Origin: JBGPLJ01 sp035644395
GTDB lineage: Bacteria; Pseudomonadota; Gammaproteobacteria; Steroidobacterales; Steroidobacteraceae
Reading direction: 5' to 3'
Assembly: GCA_035644395.1 (NCBI GenBank)
Contig: DASQOR010000043.1
Location: 1 to 64,000 of the forward strand
Length of the DNA stretch: 64,000 bases
Position 1 is the stretch's first letter. The number at the start of each line of letters is the position of its first letter. Positions 26,115-34,844 of the stretch are shown here, one piece after another. The translations under genes were made by a program, and so were the position numbers. The notes beneath the pieces were generated by a model. The model was given only the letters and a program-made list of their open reading frames with translations. It was not told where the DNA came from and ran no database searches.

Positions 26115-26860
26115 GCGCGCAGCTCCACGACGCAGTACCAGGCGAGCCGATTCAGCAACGGGATGCGGCAGAGCTGCCGGTCGAGCCACCAGACGATCCG
26201 GGTGAGCCCGCTCGCGGGCCCCGGACTTTGCGGGACAAACCCCAGGAGCGGCGCCAGCAATCCGAAGTAGGTCACGCGGATGGAGGTGAAGGGCCGCGCC
26301 ATCGCGCGCAGGTCCGACATGAGGAGCGGGTGCTCGTCGACCGAGCGCAGCTCGGGCGTCCGCCGGCGATACCAGCGGAGCACCGGGTTGTGGCCGAGTG
26401 GTTCGGCGAAGATGGCGGTGCCACCCTCCTTGAGCAGGCGCCGGAATTCGTGCATCGAGCGCGCGATGTCGAGGTGGTGGACGATGCCGCTCCCGGCGAT
26501 CACGTCGAAGTACGCCGCGGCAAAGGACGTCGCCTCCGCGTTGTCGAGCTGGAAGCGCACGTTGGGGAGCCGCCGTTCCGCCGCGATGCGGTCCGCTTCG
26601 GCGATGGCGACTTCCGAGATATCGATGCCGACGACGGCTTGCGCGCTCGCCGCCATGTCGAAAGCGAGCCCGTCGGTGCCACAACCGCACTCGAGCAGGC
26701 TCCGGCCGGCCGATTCTTCCTGCACGCGCCGCTTGTAGAGCAGGAAACCGTAGGCGATCGCGTCGTAGAAGCGCTGTGTGCGCCGCGTGCGCTCCGAATC
26801 GTCGGCGAATCGCCGGTTGTGGAAATCGCGCTCGCGCGCGAGGCGTTCGACCTCTTCCAT
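26111..26860 (-). CDS. Class I SAM-dependent methyltransferase
   Basis: The 249-residue protein has motif I LLECGCGTDGLAFDMAA, strand-2 acid VVGIDISEVAIAEA, motif II/III region NAEATSFAAAYFDVI and a hydrophobic C-terminal helix region (VTYFGLLAPLLGFVP) seen in methyltransferases that act on membrane-bound glycolipids. It starts 3 bases after the stop of the upstream glycosyltransferase-like gene and overlaps the next gene by 4. It probably methylates the repeat unit or a sugar precursor; the substrate is unknown. Confidence 0.75.
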   Translation of the reverse strand: MEEVERLARERDFHNRRFADDSERTRRTQRFYDAIAYGFLLYKRRVQEESAGRSLLECGCGTDGLAFDMAASAQAVVGIDISEVAIAEADRIAAERRLPNVRFQLDNAEATSFAAAYFDVIAGSGIVHHLDIARSMHEFRRLLKEGGTAIFAEPLGHNPVLRWYRRRTPELRSVDEHPLLMSDLRAMARPFTSIRVTYFGLLAPLLGFVPQSPGPASGLTRIVWWLDRQLCRIPLLNRLAWYCVVELRA

Positions 26861-26863
26861 CGG

Positions 26864-28084
26864 TCATCTCCCCGGCCGGGCGCGGCGCGTGCTCGCCATC
26901 GCCTGCTGCAGCCACAGGCCGCGGTCCTGCCAGTCGAACTGGGATTCCGCGGCAGAGTAGGCCCGCTCGTGCATGCGGTTCAACTCACGGAAATAGTCAA
27001 TATGGCTCACGATCGCCTCGATCAAGGACTCGAAATCGTCGCGGGCGAGCGTCGCCTCGCGAATGGCGGCCGGAAAGCCGGCGGCGGCCTGCGAGAGGGT
27101 CGCGACCGGCACCCGTGCGAAGATGTAGTCGAGAAACTTGAGCTTGAAGCCGCCGCCGATGAGCTCGGGCACGACGGCCATGCGTGCCTGCGCGAAGTAC
27201 GGCGTGAGGTCGTCGATGAAACCGCAGAAGCGGGTCGCCCGCGTGCTTTCCTGCAGGTCGTTGAGGAGATTCCCCGCGACGTCGCCGACCACGTCGAGCT
27301 CGATGTCGTGCTTCGCGAACACCGGGTCCGCGAGCGCGATGAAGCGGCGCAGGTTTTCCTGCTTCAGCACCCAGCGGAACGATCCGACGAGAATCACGCG
27401 CCGCGGCACCCGTGCATCGATCACGCGGGATGGCGTGCGGACCCCGGCGTGGCCCGGCGTGAGCGTGAGCGAGGCTTCCCTTGCCGTCGTGCGGCGGAAT
27501 TCCCGCGCGTCCTCGTCCGTGATGGTGGTGAGGAGGTCGACGTTGCGCACGATGCGCCGCTCGAGCGCCCGCACCTTGATGTAGTTCTGCCAGTGCACGA
27601 TGCGCATTGGCATCGATTCGGACGACTCCCGCGCCATCGAGCGCCAGAGCGTCTCTTCGTGATTGTGCGAGACGTGCACGAGCACGGGCGGCGCGGACGC
27701 ATGGCGGTTCCGGTGCGCGAGGCAGCGCTCGAGTGCCCAGCCGGTGCCGTAGCCGTCGAACACGATCGCATCCCAGGGCTCGCGCAGCTGCCGATCGAGT
27801 TCCGTTGCGAACGCGCTGGTCGCATCCGTCGCGGCGGCAACCGGCAGCGTGCTGAAGAACGCCGGCGCGCGGCCGCGCTTTTCTCCCGGCACCGCCACCC
27901 ATTCGATGCGCGACTGCGGGGGCACGGCGCTCACGCGGCCGAAGCCGAGAAAGCGGACCGACGCGCCGGTGGCGGCGACCGATTCCGCAAGCCGCGCGGA
28001 ATAGACCTTGGCGCCCGCATCCATCGGATGCGGGATGTAACGCGCAATCCAGAGGCAGCGGAGCGTCGATTCGCTAGCGGGCAT
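26864..28084 (-). CDS. Glycosyltransferase-like protein (GT-B)
   Basis: The protein is 406 residues from ATG 28084, which overlaps the acyltransferase stop by 11 bases; an upstream ATG at 28231 would lie inside that gene. It opens with a GT-B-like CLWIARYIPHPMDAGAKVYS and has the acceptor-loop HVSHNHEETLWRSMA and a C-terminal nucleotide-binding half (VILVGSFRWVLKQENLRRF, VPELIGGGFKLKFLDYIFARVPV). The latter matches the GT4 pattern of glycosyltransferases such as WsaF/GT1-like enzymes. The exact family is uncertain; the role as an EPS sugar transferase is from context. Confidence 0.7.
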   Translation of the reverse strand: MPASESTLRCLWIARYIPHPMDAGAKVYSARLAESVAATGASVRFLGFGRVSAVPPQSRIEWVAVPGEKRGRAPAFFSTLPVAAATDATSAFATELDRQLREPWDAIVFDGYGTGWALERCLAHRNRHASAPPVLVHVSHNHEETLWRSMARESSESMPMRIVHWQNYIKVRALERRIVRNVDLLTTITDEDAREFRRTTAREASLTLTPGHAGVRTPSRVIDARVPRRVILVGSFRWVLKQENLRRFIALADPVFAKHDIELDVVGDVAGNLLNDLQESTRATRFCGFIDDLTPYFAQARMAVVPELIGGGFKLKFLDYIFARVPVATLSQAAAGFPAAIREATLARDDFESLIEAIVSHIDYFRELNRMHERAYSAAESQFDWQDRGLWLQQAMASTRRARPGR

Positions 28085-29183
28085 GGACTGCACTCCCGAT
28101 CGGGTCGCGCTGCGTGAGCCAGCGGCGCATGCGCTTCGCCAGGCGGACCTCGAAGAGCGCCCACGAGGACCACGACACCGCGAGCGCGATGCCAAGCGAC
28201 AGCACCGCAAAGAGCGCAAAGGCCATGGCATCGCCCGCCTCCGGCGCGACGAACACCGCCATGACGCGCTTCACGAAGGCCATGACGAGCGCGTGCCACA
28301 GGTAAAAGCTGTAGCTGATCGCGCCGAGGAACTGGAAGGTTCGCGTCTCGAGAAACGCTGTCTGCCGGTCCGCGGAGAGGCACACGCTCGCGAACAGGTG
28401 CACGGACGCGGCAAACGCGATGACGGCGAGCAGCCAGCGGCCGCTTACGAGCAACGCGGGCCAGGTGACATCGAGCTGCGCCTGATCGATACCCGTCGCG
28501 CGCCAGGCGACGAGGAAAACCACGAAGCTGAGCGCCGGAAAGCGCAACCAGCGCGAATGCCGCACGAACCAGTCCTGATGCCGGTAGACCAGCACGCCGG
28601 TGAGGAAGTAGACCGCGCGCGGATAGAACGCGATGAAACCCACGATGAACGCGGCCCAGAGGGCCGTGACCCACAAGCGATGAGGGATGTGGCGCCGGAT
28701 GAGCGCGCCCGCCGCCGCGGTCAGATAGAAGACCCACTCGTAGGTGAGACTCCACGAGACCATGTGGATCAAGGGGATCGGCAGGAGCGGCGGGAGCAGC
28801 AATAGATTCGCGACGAAGATGCCGATGCCTTCGCTCAAGCTGACGTCCGCGAACACTTTCATGTGGAAGGCCAGGCAGATCGCGGTGACGGCGATGACTG
28901 TCGGCACCCAGGCGGAGAAGATGCGCACGAAGCGGTCGCGCAGGAAGCCGCCGACGGTCGCATGGCGCGCGAGGCTCGCGACGATCACGAAGCCGCTGAT
29001 CATGAAGAACATGTCGACGCCGTACGCGAGCGACATCCACAGGCTCGCCGCCTCGTCCGCGAGCGCCGAGCCCGACGGCCAGGCGACGACGCCCGCGGAA
29101 CCCAGGTGAAACCCGAACACGAGCAGCGCGCAGAGGCCGCGGTAGCCGTTCAACGCGACATTGAAGTTGCGGGGCTCCTTCAT
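28074..29183 (-). CDS. Acyltransferase 3-family membrane protein
   Basis: This 369-residue integral membrane protein has about ten hydrophobic segments. It opens LNGYRGLCALLVFGFH with the family histidine and contains GVDMFFMISGFVIV and the R-rich loop FLRDRFVRIFSAW, all typical of acyltransferase 3/OafA-like enzymes that O-acetylate or succinylate exported polysaccharides. ATG 29183 overlaps the GH26 stop as ATGA and was chosen over one four codons upstream. It probably decorates the EPS repeat unit, taking acyl groups across the inner membrane. Confidence 0.85.
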   Translation of the reverse strand: MKEPRNFNVALNGYRGLCALLVFGFHLGSAGVVAWPSGSALADEAASLWMSLAYGVDMFFMISGFVIVASLARHATVGGFLRDRFVRIFSAWVPTVIAVTAICLAFHMKVFADVSLSEGIGIFVANLLLLPPLLPIPLIHMVSWSLTYEWVFYLTAAAGALIRRHIPHRLWVTALWAAFIVGFIAFYPRAVYFLTGVLVYRHQDWFVRHSRWLRFPALSFVVFLVAWRATGIDQAQLDVTWPALLVSGRWLLAVIAFAASVHLFASVCLSADRQTAFLETRTFQFLGAISYSFYLWHALVMAFVKRVMAVFVAPEAGDAMAFALFAVLSLGIALAVSWSSWALFEVRLAKRMRRWLTQRDPIGSAVHAR

Positions 29184-30154
29184 GTGCGGGCCCACATCGC
29201 GCTCGCCACCTGCCGGCGGAAACTTTCGATAAAGGCCGCACCCGATTTCGGCTGGTGGCCGTCCGAGAGCTTGCCGTTGAAGTACGCGTGCGCGTAGTCC
29301 CAGTAGTTGTGATAGAGAACCGGGTTGTCGTGCATCCAGTCGGCCATGTGCTCGATGAAATACGGATCATCGCCCCCACCGAGCTTGTCGCCGCGCTTGC
29401 CCGTGCCCCACTCCGGGAAAGACATTGCCTTGCCATGCGAGGCCGCGAAGTCGCGATGCCAGCGCAGGCCCTGCATCGCGTACGTGAGAGCGGACCAGCG
29501 CTGCTCCGGCGTTTTCACTTTCGGATCCCAGCTGATGTTGTAGACGTCGAGCCCGATGACATCGACGTAGGCATCGCCCGGATATGCATCCGCGGCGCGG
29601 AACCTGGTCCAGCCCGCGGCCGGGCACCAGTCGAACTGGAACGATGTGCCGGGCACCGAGCGCATGGCGGTGACGATGCGCCGCCAGTACTTGATCCACG
29701 ACGTGGGATCCTTGCCCGCGGCCCACGGATACCAGTCGCCGTTGAATTCCCAGCCGATGCGGATGACGGCCGTGCCGTAGCCGTATTTCTGCAGGACCGC
29801 CGCGTAGTCGCGGAACAGCTTGTCGAACTTGCCGGACGCGCCATCGGCGAGCGTCGTATGCCCGTCGCCCGGCAGCATCGGCACCGAAAAGACGACGGCC
29901 TTGCGCCCCGCGTCCTTCCAGCACTTCGGCAGCCACACGGAGCGGGTCTCGAGCATCGACCAGGCCAGGAAGTCGATGACCTGGTTGGCCTTGCCGCCGT
30001 ACCAGGATTCGAACTTCTTCAGTTGCGCGACTCCATCGCAGCCCGCTCCTTCGTAGACGCCGAGCCCCGCAGGGACCGGCACGCGTACGGCGGCCGTCAC
30101 CGGAGCGGCGGCCATCGAAATGACAAAGACGATGAGAGTTGCGAACGCTTTCAT
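29180..30154 (-). CDS. Exported glycoside hydrolase, GH26-like
   Basis: This 324-residue protein has a signal peptide (ATLIVFVISMAAAPVTAA) and a TIM-barrel pattern of GH26 beta-mannanase type: the acid/base glutamate in IRIGWEFNGDWYPW and the nucleophile glutamate in FPEWGTG. ATG 30154 follows GGAGGGC; an earlier in-frame ATG at 30229 lies in the previous gene. Inside an EPS operon such a periplasmic hydrolase could trim polymer, edit chain length or release it. GH26 is the best fit by motif, with other clan GH-A families as alternatives. Confidence 0.75.
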   Translation of the reverse strand: MKAFATLIVFVISMAAAPVTAAVRVPVPAGLGVYEGAGCDGVAQLKKFESWYGGKANQVIDFLAWSMLETRSVWLPKCWKDAGRKAVVFSVPMLPGDGHTTLADGASGKFDKLFRDYAAVLQKYGYGTAVIRIGWEFNGDWYPWAAGKDPTSWIKYWRRIVTAMRSVPGTSFQFDWCPAAGWTRFRAADAYPGDAYVDVIGLDVYNISWDPKVKTPEQRWSALTYAMQGLRWHRDFAASHGKAMSFPEWGTGKRGDKLGGGDDPYFIEHMADWMHDNPVLYHNYWDYAHAYFNGKLSDGHQPKSGAAFIESFRRQVASAMWART

Positions 30155-30158
30155 GGCA

Positions 30159-31310
30159 TCAAGCCCTCCTGACTGAGCTTGCAGGGGTCCAGGTCTGGAA
30201 ACGGTCACCGCGCAGCGAGCGCCACACACCGATACCCGTCGCCGCGAGCGCGAGGAGCAGATCCACGATCTGCGCGAAGGGTGGGAGCGAGGTCCAATAG
30301 CCGAGTGCCGCGCCCGCGAGGAGCAGCGCGATTGCCAGCAGCGCGAGGAACGTATGCCCTGCCGAAATCAGTGCCCCGATCAGGGCGCAGATTGCGACGC
30401 CGAGAAAATAGATGCTGAGCCAGCGCAACAGCTTGTGCGAGACGTACTTGTAGCGCGTCAGTGCATCGAGCCGGCGCAGCCACGGCCATAGCAGCCGATG
30501 GACGTTGAAGGCCTGGCAGGCGATGCGGACTTTGCGGCCGAACTCCTCCTTCGCGTCGGTCGCGGAGGCTTCGTACGCGCGCACATCCTGGGCCTGCACG
30601 ATGCGATAGCCCTCGATGAGGACGATCAGCGACACGTACATGTCGTCGATGATGTCGTCGGGCGCCACCCGATGGAGATGGCGCCGCACGGCGAAGATGG
30701 ACCCGTCGGCCATCAGCGTCGAGCCGGTTTCGGTCTCCAGGCGCTTGACCGTCTGCTCGAAGCGCCAGTAACCCGCTCCCGTGGCCGCGGTCACGGAAGC
30801 GTCCGCGTTCGTATAGGTGAGATTGCCGCACACGCAGCCGACTTCCGGATCGCGGAAGTAGCGCGCGAGATCGCTCACGCAGTCGCGGTCGAGCATGACG
30901 TTGGCGTCGGTGAAGATGAGGACGTCGGCCGTCGCGAGCGACGCCAGCAGGTTCATGCCGAATGTCTTGCCCTGCCGGCGCGGCGACACGTGCAGCTCGA
31001 TCTGGCCGCGATGGCGCTCGAGGATCGCCGCGGTGGCATCGGTCGAGGCATCGACGTAGACGAGGAGCTGCAGCTGCGGATGCCGCTGGCGCAGGGCGAG
31101 AAGATTGCGCAGCTTGGCCTCGATCACCGCCTCTTCGTTGTAGGCGCACATGCAGATCGCGAACGTCGGCTGCGGTTCCACTCTGCCTGCTGAAGCAGGC
31201 CGCCATTCGCGCACGGCTCGCAAGAGGATTAACGAGCATGGATAGGTCACGAAGGGATGCGCTGCGAGCAGCAGGCAGAGGGAAGCGATGACCAGCAGCG
31301 CGAGTGTCAT
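30159..31310 (-). CDS. Membrane glycosyltransferase family 2
   Basis: The protein is 383 residues from ATG 31310, which overlaps the polymerase stop as ATGA; the frame is open further upstream to 32381 but that is a shadow of the polymerase gene. One N-terminal membrane segment is followed by a GT2 catalytic domain (FAICMCAYNEEAVIEAKL, QLLVYVDASTDAT, LIFTDANVMLD) with a QxxRK-like acceptor region, and two or three C-terminal membrane helices. This layout is that of processive or membrane-embedded GT2 enzymes. It probably adds a sugar to the EPS repeat unit at the membrane. Confidence 0.8.
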   Translation of the reverse strand: MTLALLVIASLCLLLAAHPFVTYPCSLILLRAVREWRPASAGRVEPQPTFAICMCAYNEEAVIEAKLRNLLALRQRHPQLQLLVYVDASTDATAAILERHRGQIELHVSPRRQGKTFGMNLLASLATADVLIFTDANVMLDRDCVSDLARYFRDPEVGCVCGNLTYTNADASVTAATGAGYWRFEQTVKRLETETGSTLMADGSIFAVRRHLHRVAPDDIIDDMYVSLIVLIEGYRIVQAQDVRAYEASATDAKEEFGRKVRIACQAFNVHRLLWPWLRRLDALTRYKYVSHKLLRWLSIYFLGVAICALIGALISAGHTFLALLAIALLLAGAALGYWTSLPPFAQIVDLLLALAATGIGVWRSLRGDRFQTWTPASSVRRA

Positions 31311-32548
31311 GCGGGCGCTCCGGCCAGGCGCCGAACGCGGCGTCGGGCGGAACCGTCGTTCGGCCAGAGCGCAAGGCTCAGCGCAAACGAGGTAGCCGAC
31401 GGCGCGTAGGCGCCATTCATGAAGAAGCACAGACCGATGGCGACGCGCACGATGAACGGCGCCCGCGTCGTGAACAGGCAATAGAAGATGAATGCGAAAT
31501 ACAGGAGCGCGCCGAGCACGCCGAACTCGAAGATGATCTTGGCGTAGGACATCTCGGAGGCCGAGTAACGTGAGGCAGCCTCGAAAAAGGAGCCGGCGCC
31601 GTGCCCGAAGAGCGCGTGGCCCGTCGAGGTCCAGACCTTGTCCTCGAAGAGATCGCGCCAGCCGACGAAGCGCGCGAATCCGCTCGACCCGGGCGAAGCG
31701 AACTCGCCGATGCGGCGCCAGAGCGAGTCGAGATGAAGCGGCGTCGAGAAGAGCGCCACGGCGACGACGAAGACGAGCGCCGGTGCGAGCAGCCCCCAGC
31801 GCCGCTCGATCATCACGTAGAGCGGCAGAGTCGCCGCGAGAATGATGAGTCCCGTGCCGGAGTAGGAAACGAGCAGCGCCGAAGCGTACAAGGCGAGGCG
31901 CAGCAGGCGCGCCCGGCCTGCGAGTTCGGCCACGAGCCCGATCGCGCAGACCTGGCTGAATTCCGAGGGCTCGAGCATCACGAAGCCGTTCGAGCGGAAG
32001 ATCGGCGAGCCCCAGTAGAGCGGCGCGATGTTGTGGAATCCGAGCGTGCGGAATTGCTCCGGCACGTAGGTCTCGATCGGGAATACGAGGGCGCGCTCCG
32101 CGACGAATTGCAGCACGAACTGCGCGATGCCGAGCACCGCGAGGATCGCGGTCAGGTCCGCGAAGAAGCGCAGTGCCCAGGCCTGGTCGGCTTCGGCGCT
32201 GTCCACCATGAACACGTAGGTCACGGCAAGCGCGGTCATCAGCGCAAGCGACGCGGGCGAGAAGGCATCGGCCCTCAGGACCTGCACCAGCCCAAGGCCC
32301 GACAGCATGACGAGGCAGAGCAGCAGACGCCGGGGCACGATGTGCAGGCGGCCGCTCGCAAGCCCGAGGAACACCGCGCAAGCCGTGAGCGGCACGACGA
32401 TGCCGAGCCCGTGCACACCCAGCGGCGGCACGGCGAGCTTGGCGAAGACCGTTCCGGCGACGACCGGCGTCGCGACAAGCACCCGCGCGACGACGTCGCT
32501 CCGCGGAGCGGCGATCGGAAGGTCGCGTGGCGTCAGGACCGCCTGCAT
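31307..32548 (-). CDS. O-antigen ligase/polymerase-family protein (Wzy-like)
   Basis: This polytopic protein of 413 residues, with about 10-12 hydrophobic segments and a large periplasmic loop, carries the family-like pattern GSSGFARFVGWRDLFED followed by STGHALFGHGAGSFF, seen in Wzy_C/O-antigen polymerase proteins. It would join repeat units flipped by the Wzx-type protein at 22538, under length control of the EpsF/EpsG pair encoded just upstream. ATG overlaps the EpsG stop by one base (TGATG). The assignment is from topology, motif and operon position. Confidence 0.75.
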   Translation of the reverse strand: MQAVLTPRDLPIAAPRSDVVARVLVATPVVAGTVFAKLAVPPLGVHGLGIVVPLTACAVFLGLASGRLHIVPRRLLLCLVMLSGLGLVQVLRADAFSPASLALMTALAVTYVFMVDSAEADQAWALRFFADLTAILAVLGIAQFVLQFVAERALVFPIETYVPEQFRTLGFHNIAPLYWGSPIFRSNGFVMLEPSEFSQVCAIGLVAELAGRARLLRLALYASALLVSYSGTGLIILAATLPLYVMIERRWGLLAPALVFVVAVALFSTPLHLDSLWRRIGEFASPGSSGFARFVGWRDLFEDKVWTSTGHALFGHGAGSFFEAASRYSASEMSYAKIIFEFGVLGALLYFAFIFYCLFTTRAPFIVRVAIGLCFFMNGAYAPSATSFALSLALWPNDGSARRRVRRLAGAPA

Positions 32549-33435
32549 CAGTCGCTCACCACGGCGCCGATCATCACGGCTCCCGCCGGCGCGAGGCGCA
32601 AGGTTGCCGCGCGGACGTCGGCGACGCGAGACTGATGGCGCCGTGTCACGAGGAGATAGGCGCCGGTGCGGGCGCAGATCATCTGCGCATCGGCGAAGTC
32701 GAGCGCCGCCGGCGTGTCGAGGATGACGACCGAGAAAGTCCGCTGCGCTTCCTCGAGCAGGTTCATGAGCGGCTTGCCGCTCAGGAGTTCATGCGGATTC
32801 GGCGGCACCGGGCCGGCGCACAGGAGCGCCAGGCGATCGATCGGCGGAATCTCGAGCGCCGCTTCTTCGAGCGAGCAGCGGCCGACCAGCACGTCGGCGA
32901 GGCCCGAGTCCGCCAGCACGCCGAACAGCCAGTGCTGCACCGGGCGCCTGAGATTCGCATCGATGAGGAGCGTGCGCTCCCCGAGCTGCGCGAAGCTCAC
33001 CGCGAGATTCGCGGCCACGGTGCTCGTACCACAGCCGCCGCGCGCACTGCCGATGGCGAGGGCCTTTTCGCCGCGGTCGAACCAGCGCAGCGTCAGCTGG
33101 CTGCGCAATACCCGGAAGACTTCCGCGCAGGGGTCGAACGGCTGGTAGGCGCTCACCACCATCGGGCTCAGGTTCGAGTCGCCGCGCTTGAGATACGGAT
33201 AGTTGAACTGGCGCGCAAGCGCGCGCTGCACGTCATCGACGCTGACGAGGCCCAGCTCGACCGCCGCCTCGCCGAACCGGAGGCCCTTGCGCTCCTGGAA
33301 CGCAGCGATGCGCGGCAGGTCGCCCTCGGAAACCCGGCCGCTCGCGACCAGCAGCTCGCCGATGCGTACGCGCCGGCGCTCGGGCCTTGCCGGCGGCGCG
33401 GTCCTGGGATTGGCGGCAAGTGGGTTGGCAGCCAT
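32548..33435 (-). CDS. epsG: EpsG-like chain-length kinase homologue with altered P-loop
   Basis: The 295-residue protein has an N-terminal MshEN/GSPII_E-like part (about 22-85: RIGELLVASGRVSEGDLP), then a CpsD/BY-kinase-like ATPase domain. Walker A' LLIDANLRRP (157-165) and Walker B VVILDTPA are present, but the P-loop reads RGGCGTST (132-139), with Thr137 where active kinases carry Lys or Arg. No C-terminal tyrosine cluster is present. It pairs with the Wzz-type EpsF encoded upstream, 17 bases away, as in exosortase-linked eps operons. It has a good ribosome-binding site (AAGGAG). It may work as a co-polymerase partner with weak or no kinase activity. Confidence 0.8.
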   Translation of the reverse strand: MAANPLAANPRTAPPARPERRRVRIGELLVASGRVSEGDLPRIAAFQERKGLRFGEAAVELGLVSVDDVQRALARQFNYPYLKRGDSNLSPMVVSAYQPFDPCAEVFRVLRSQLTLRWFDRGEKALAIGSARGGCGTSTVAANLAVSFAQLGERTLLIDANLRRPVQHWLFGVLADSGLADVLVGRCSLEEAALEIPPIDRLALLCAGPVPPNPHELLSGKPLMNLLEEAQRTFSVVILDTPAALDFADAQMICARTGAYLLVTRRHQSRVADVRAATLRLAPAGAVMIGAVVSD

Positions 33436-33452
33436 GATCGCTCCTTCAGCCT

Positions 33453-34835
33453 TCAGGCGGATTTCAGATCGCCGAGATTGCCGAGACGCGGCACGCGGCG
33501 AAGTTTCTTCGGCCGGAAGGTCGCGCGCAGGCGCGGCACCTGCGCAAGGACCTCGAGGCTCGCGAGTTCCATGAGTTCATCGCCGCTGCGGACCCGGCGG
33601 TCGACGCGCTCGAGCATCAATGCGAGCGCGACACCGAGCATCGCGCCGAAGACGACGGCGAGCGCGGCGCTCAACATGAGGCTGGGCGTGGCGGCTGACA
33701 GCGGTACGCCGGCGCGGTCGAGCACCGCGACGTTCGTCTGGTTGAGCTGGCTTTCGAGCCGCAGGCGCGCCGCCCGCTGCACCGCGGAGTCATACGCGCC
33801 CTGCGCATTTTCCACTTCCCGCTCGCGGGTGGCCGCTTCGTTGCGTTGCTGGCGGAGTTCGAGGATGCGCGCCTTCTGCCGGTCGAACGCGCCTTGCAGG
33901 TCACCGACCTGCCGCCGCGCGATCTCGGCCGACTGGCCGAACGAGCTGTGGGTGTTCTGCATTTCCGCGGCGAGCCGCTCGCGCAGGCTCCTCACTTCGG
34001 CTGCCGCTGACATGTACGGCGGATAGTTGCGGTCATAGCGCTCGCCGAGTTCCGCAAGGCGCGCCTCCGCGCGCGAGAGCTCCGCTTTCAGGTTCTGCAC
34101 GAGGCTGTTGGAGAGCACGTCCGGCATCTCCTGGATGCGGCCGTTCTCGAGCGCGTGGTCCGCCTGGCTCAAGCGGGCGTCCGCGCCCTGGGAATTGCGC
34201 TGCGCCTCGACGAGCTGCCGCGCGACTTCATCGAGCCGCGCCATCTCGACGTCGAACTTGTCGTCGGTCGCGACGATGCCGTGCGACTTCTGGTATTCGG
34301 AGAGCTTTTCGCGGCTCGCCTCGACACTCGTTCTCAGGCCCTGCACCTGGGCGTCGAACCAATGGCTCTGCTGCTTCGCCGGATCGAGCTTGAGTTCGAT
34401 GTTGGTCGCGAGATAAGCGTCGGCGAACGCGTTCGCCGCGCGGGCGGCGAACACCGGGTCGACGTCCTCGAAGCGGATCTGGATGACGTTGCCCTCCTGC
34501 GAGGGCTTGACGGTGAGCGCCCGCAGGAGCTCGCGCGCGCGCTTCTCCCTTTCATGGCTCACGGGCTCGATCTCATCGACGACCTTGAGCGAAACGGCGC
34601 GGCTCGAGATCACGTCGACCTGCGTCGCGAGCACGCCCGCCGTCGATTGCGTCGGCGTATTGGTGCCCGTGACCGGATCGACGCCGCGCGAGTCGACCAC
34701 GACCGCGGCGGTGGCGACGTACTTCCTCGGCAGGACGAGGTTCGCGGCCACGGCGCTGACGAGCGCGGCGAAGGTCACGAACAGCACGAGACCGCGCCGC
34801 GCCCAGAGAATCCTTATGAGTTGCATGAAGCTCAT
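33453..34835 (-). CDS. epsF: EpsF-like chain-length determinant (Wzz/PCP family)
   Basis: This 460-residue inner-membrane protein has two membrane helices, one near the N-terminus (GLVLFVTFAALVSAVAANLV) and one near 375-400 (LMLSAALAVVFGAMLGVALA), with a long coiled-coil periplasmic region between, which is the polysaccharide co-polymerase layout. The C-terminal cytoplasmic tail (LEVLAQVPRLRATF) probably contacts EpsG. It follows EpsE by 9 bases. It controls polymer length in the Wzy-type pathway. Confidence 0.85.
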   Translation of the reverse strand: MSFMQLIRILWARRGLVLFVTFAALVSAVAANLVLPRKYVATAAVVVDSRGVDPVTGTNTPTQSTAGVLATQVDVISSRAVSLKVVDEIEPVSHEREKRARELLRALTVKPSQEGNVIQIRFEDVDPVFAARAANAFADAYLATNIELKLDPAKQQSHWFDAQVQGLRTSVEASREKLSEYQKSHGIVATDDKFDVEMARLDEVARQLVEAQRNSQGADARLSQADHALENGRIQEMPDVLSNSLVQNLKAELSRAEARLAELGERYDRNYPPYMSAAAEVRSLRERLAAEMQNTHSSFGQSAEIARRQVGDLQGAFDRQKARILELRQQRNEAATREREVENAQGAYDSAVQRAARLRLESQLNQTNVAVLDRAGVPLSAATPSLMLSAALAVVFGAMLGVALALMLERVDRRVRSGDELMELASLEVLAQVPRLRATFRPKKLRRVPRLGNLGDLKSA

Positions 34836-34844
34836 GGCGACCTC

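Noticed and set aside
24879..26915. Apparent methyltransferase-region to glycosyltransferase fusion of 678 residues
   Set aside because: The upstream 267 codons lie over the methyltransferase gene in a different frame; the ATGA overlap at 26111-26114 marks the true glycosyltransferase start.
30159..32381. Apparent 740-residue glycosyltransferase
   Set aside because: The first 357 codons are an out-of-frame reading of the polymerase gene; ATG 31310 overlapping the polymerase stop is the real start.
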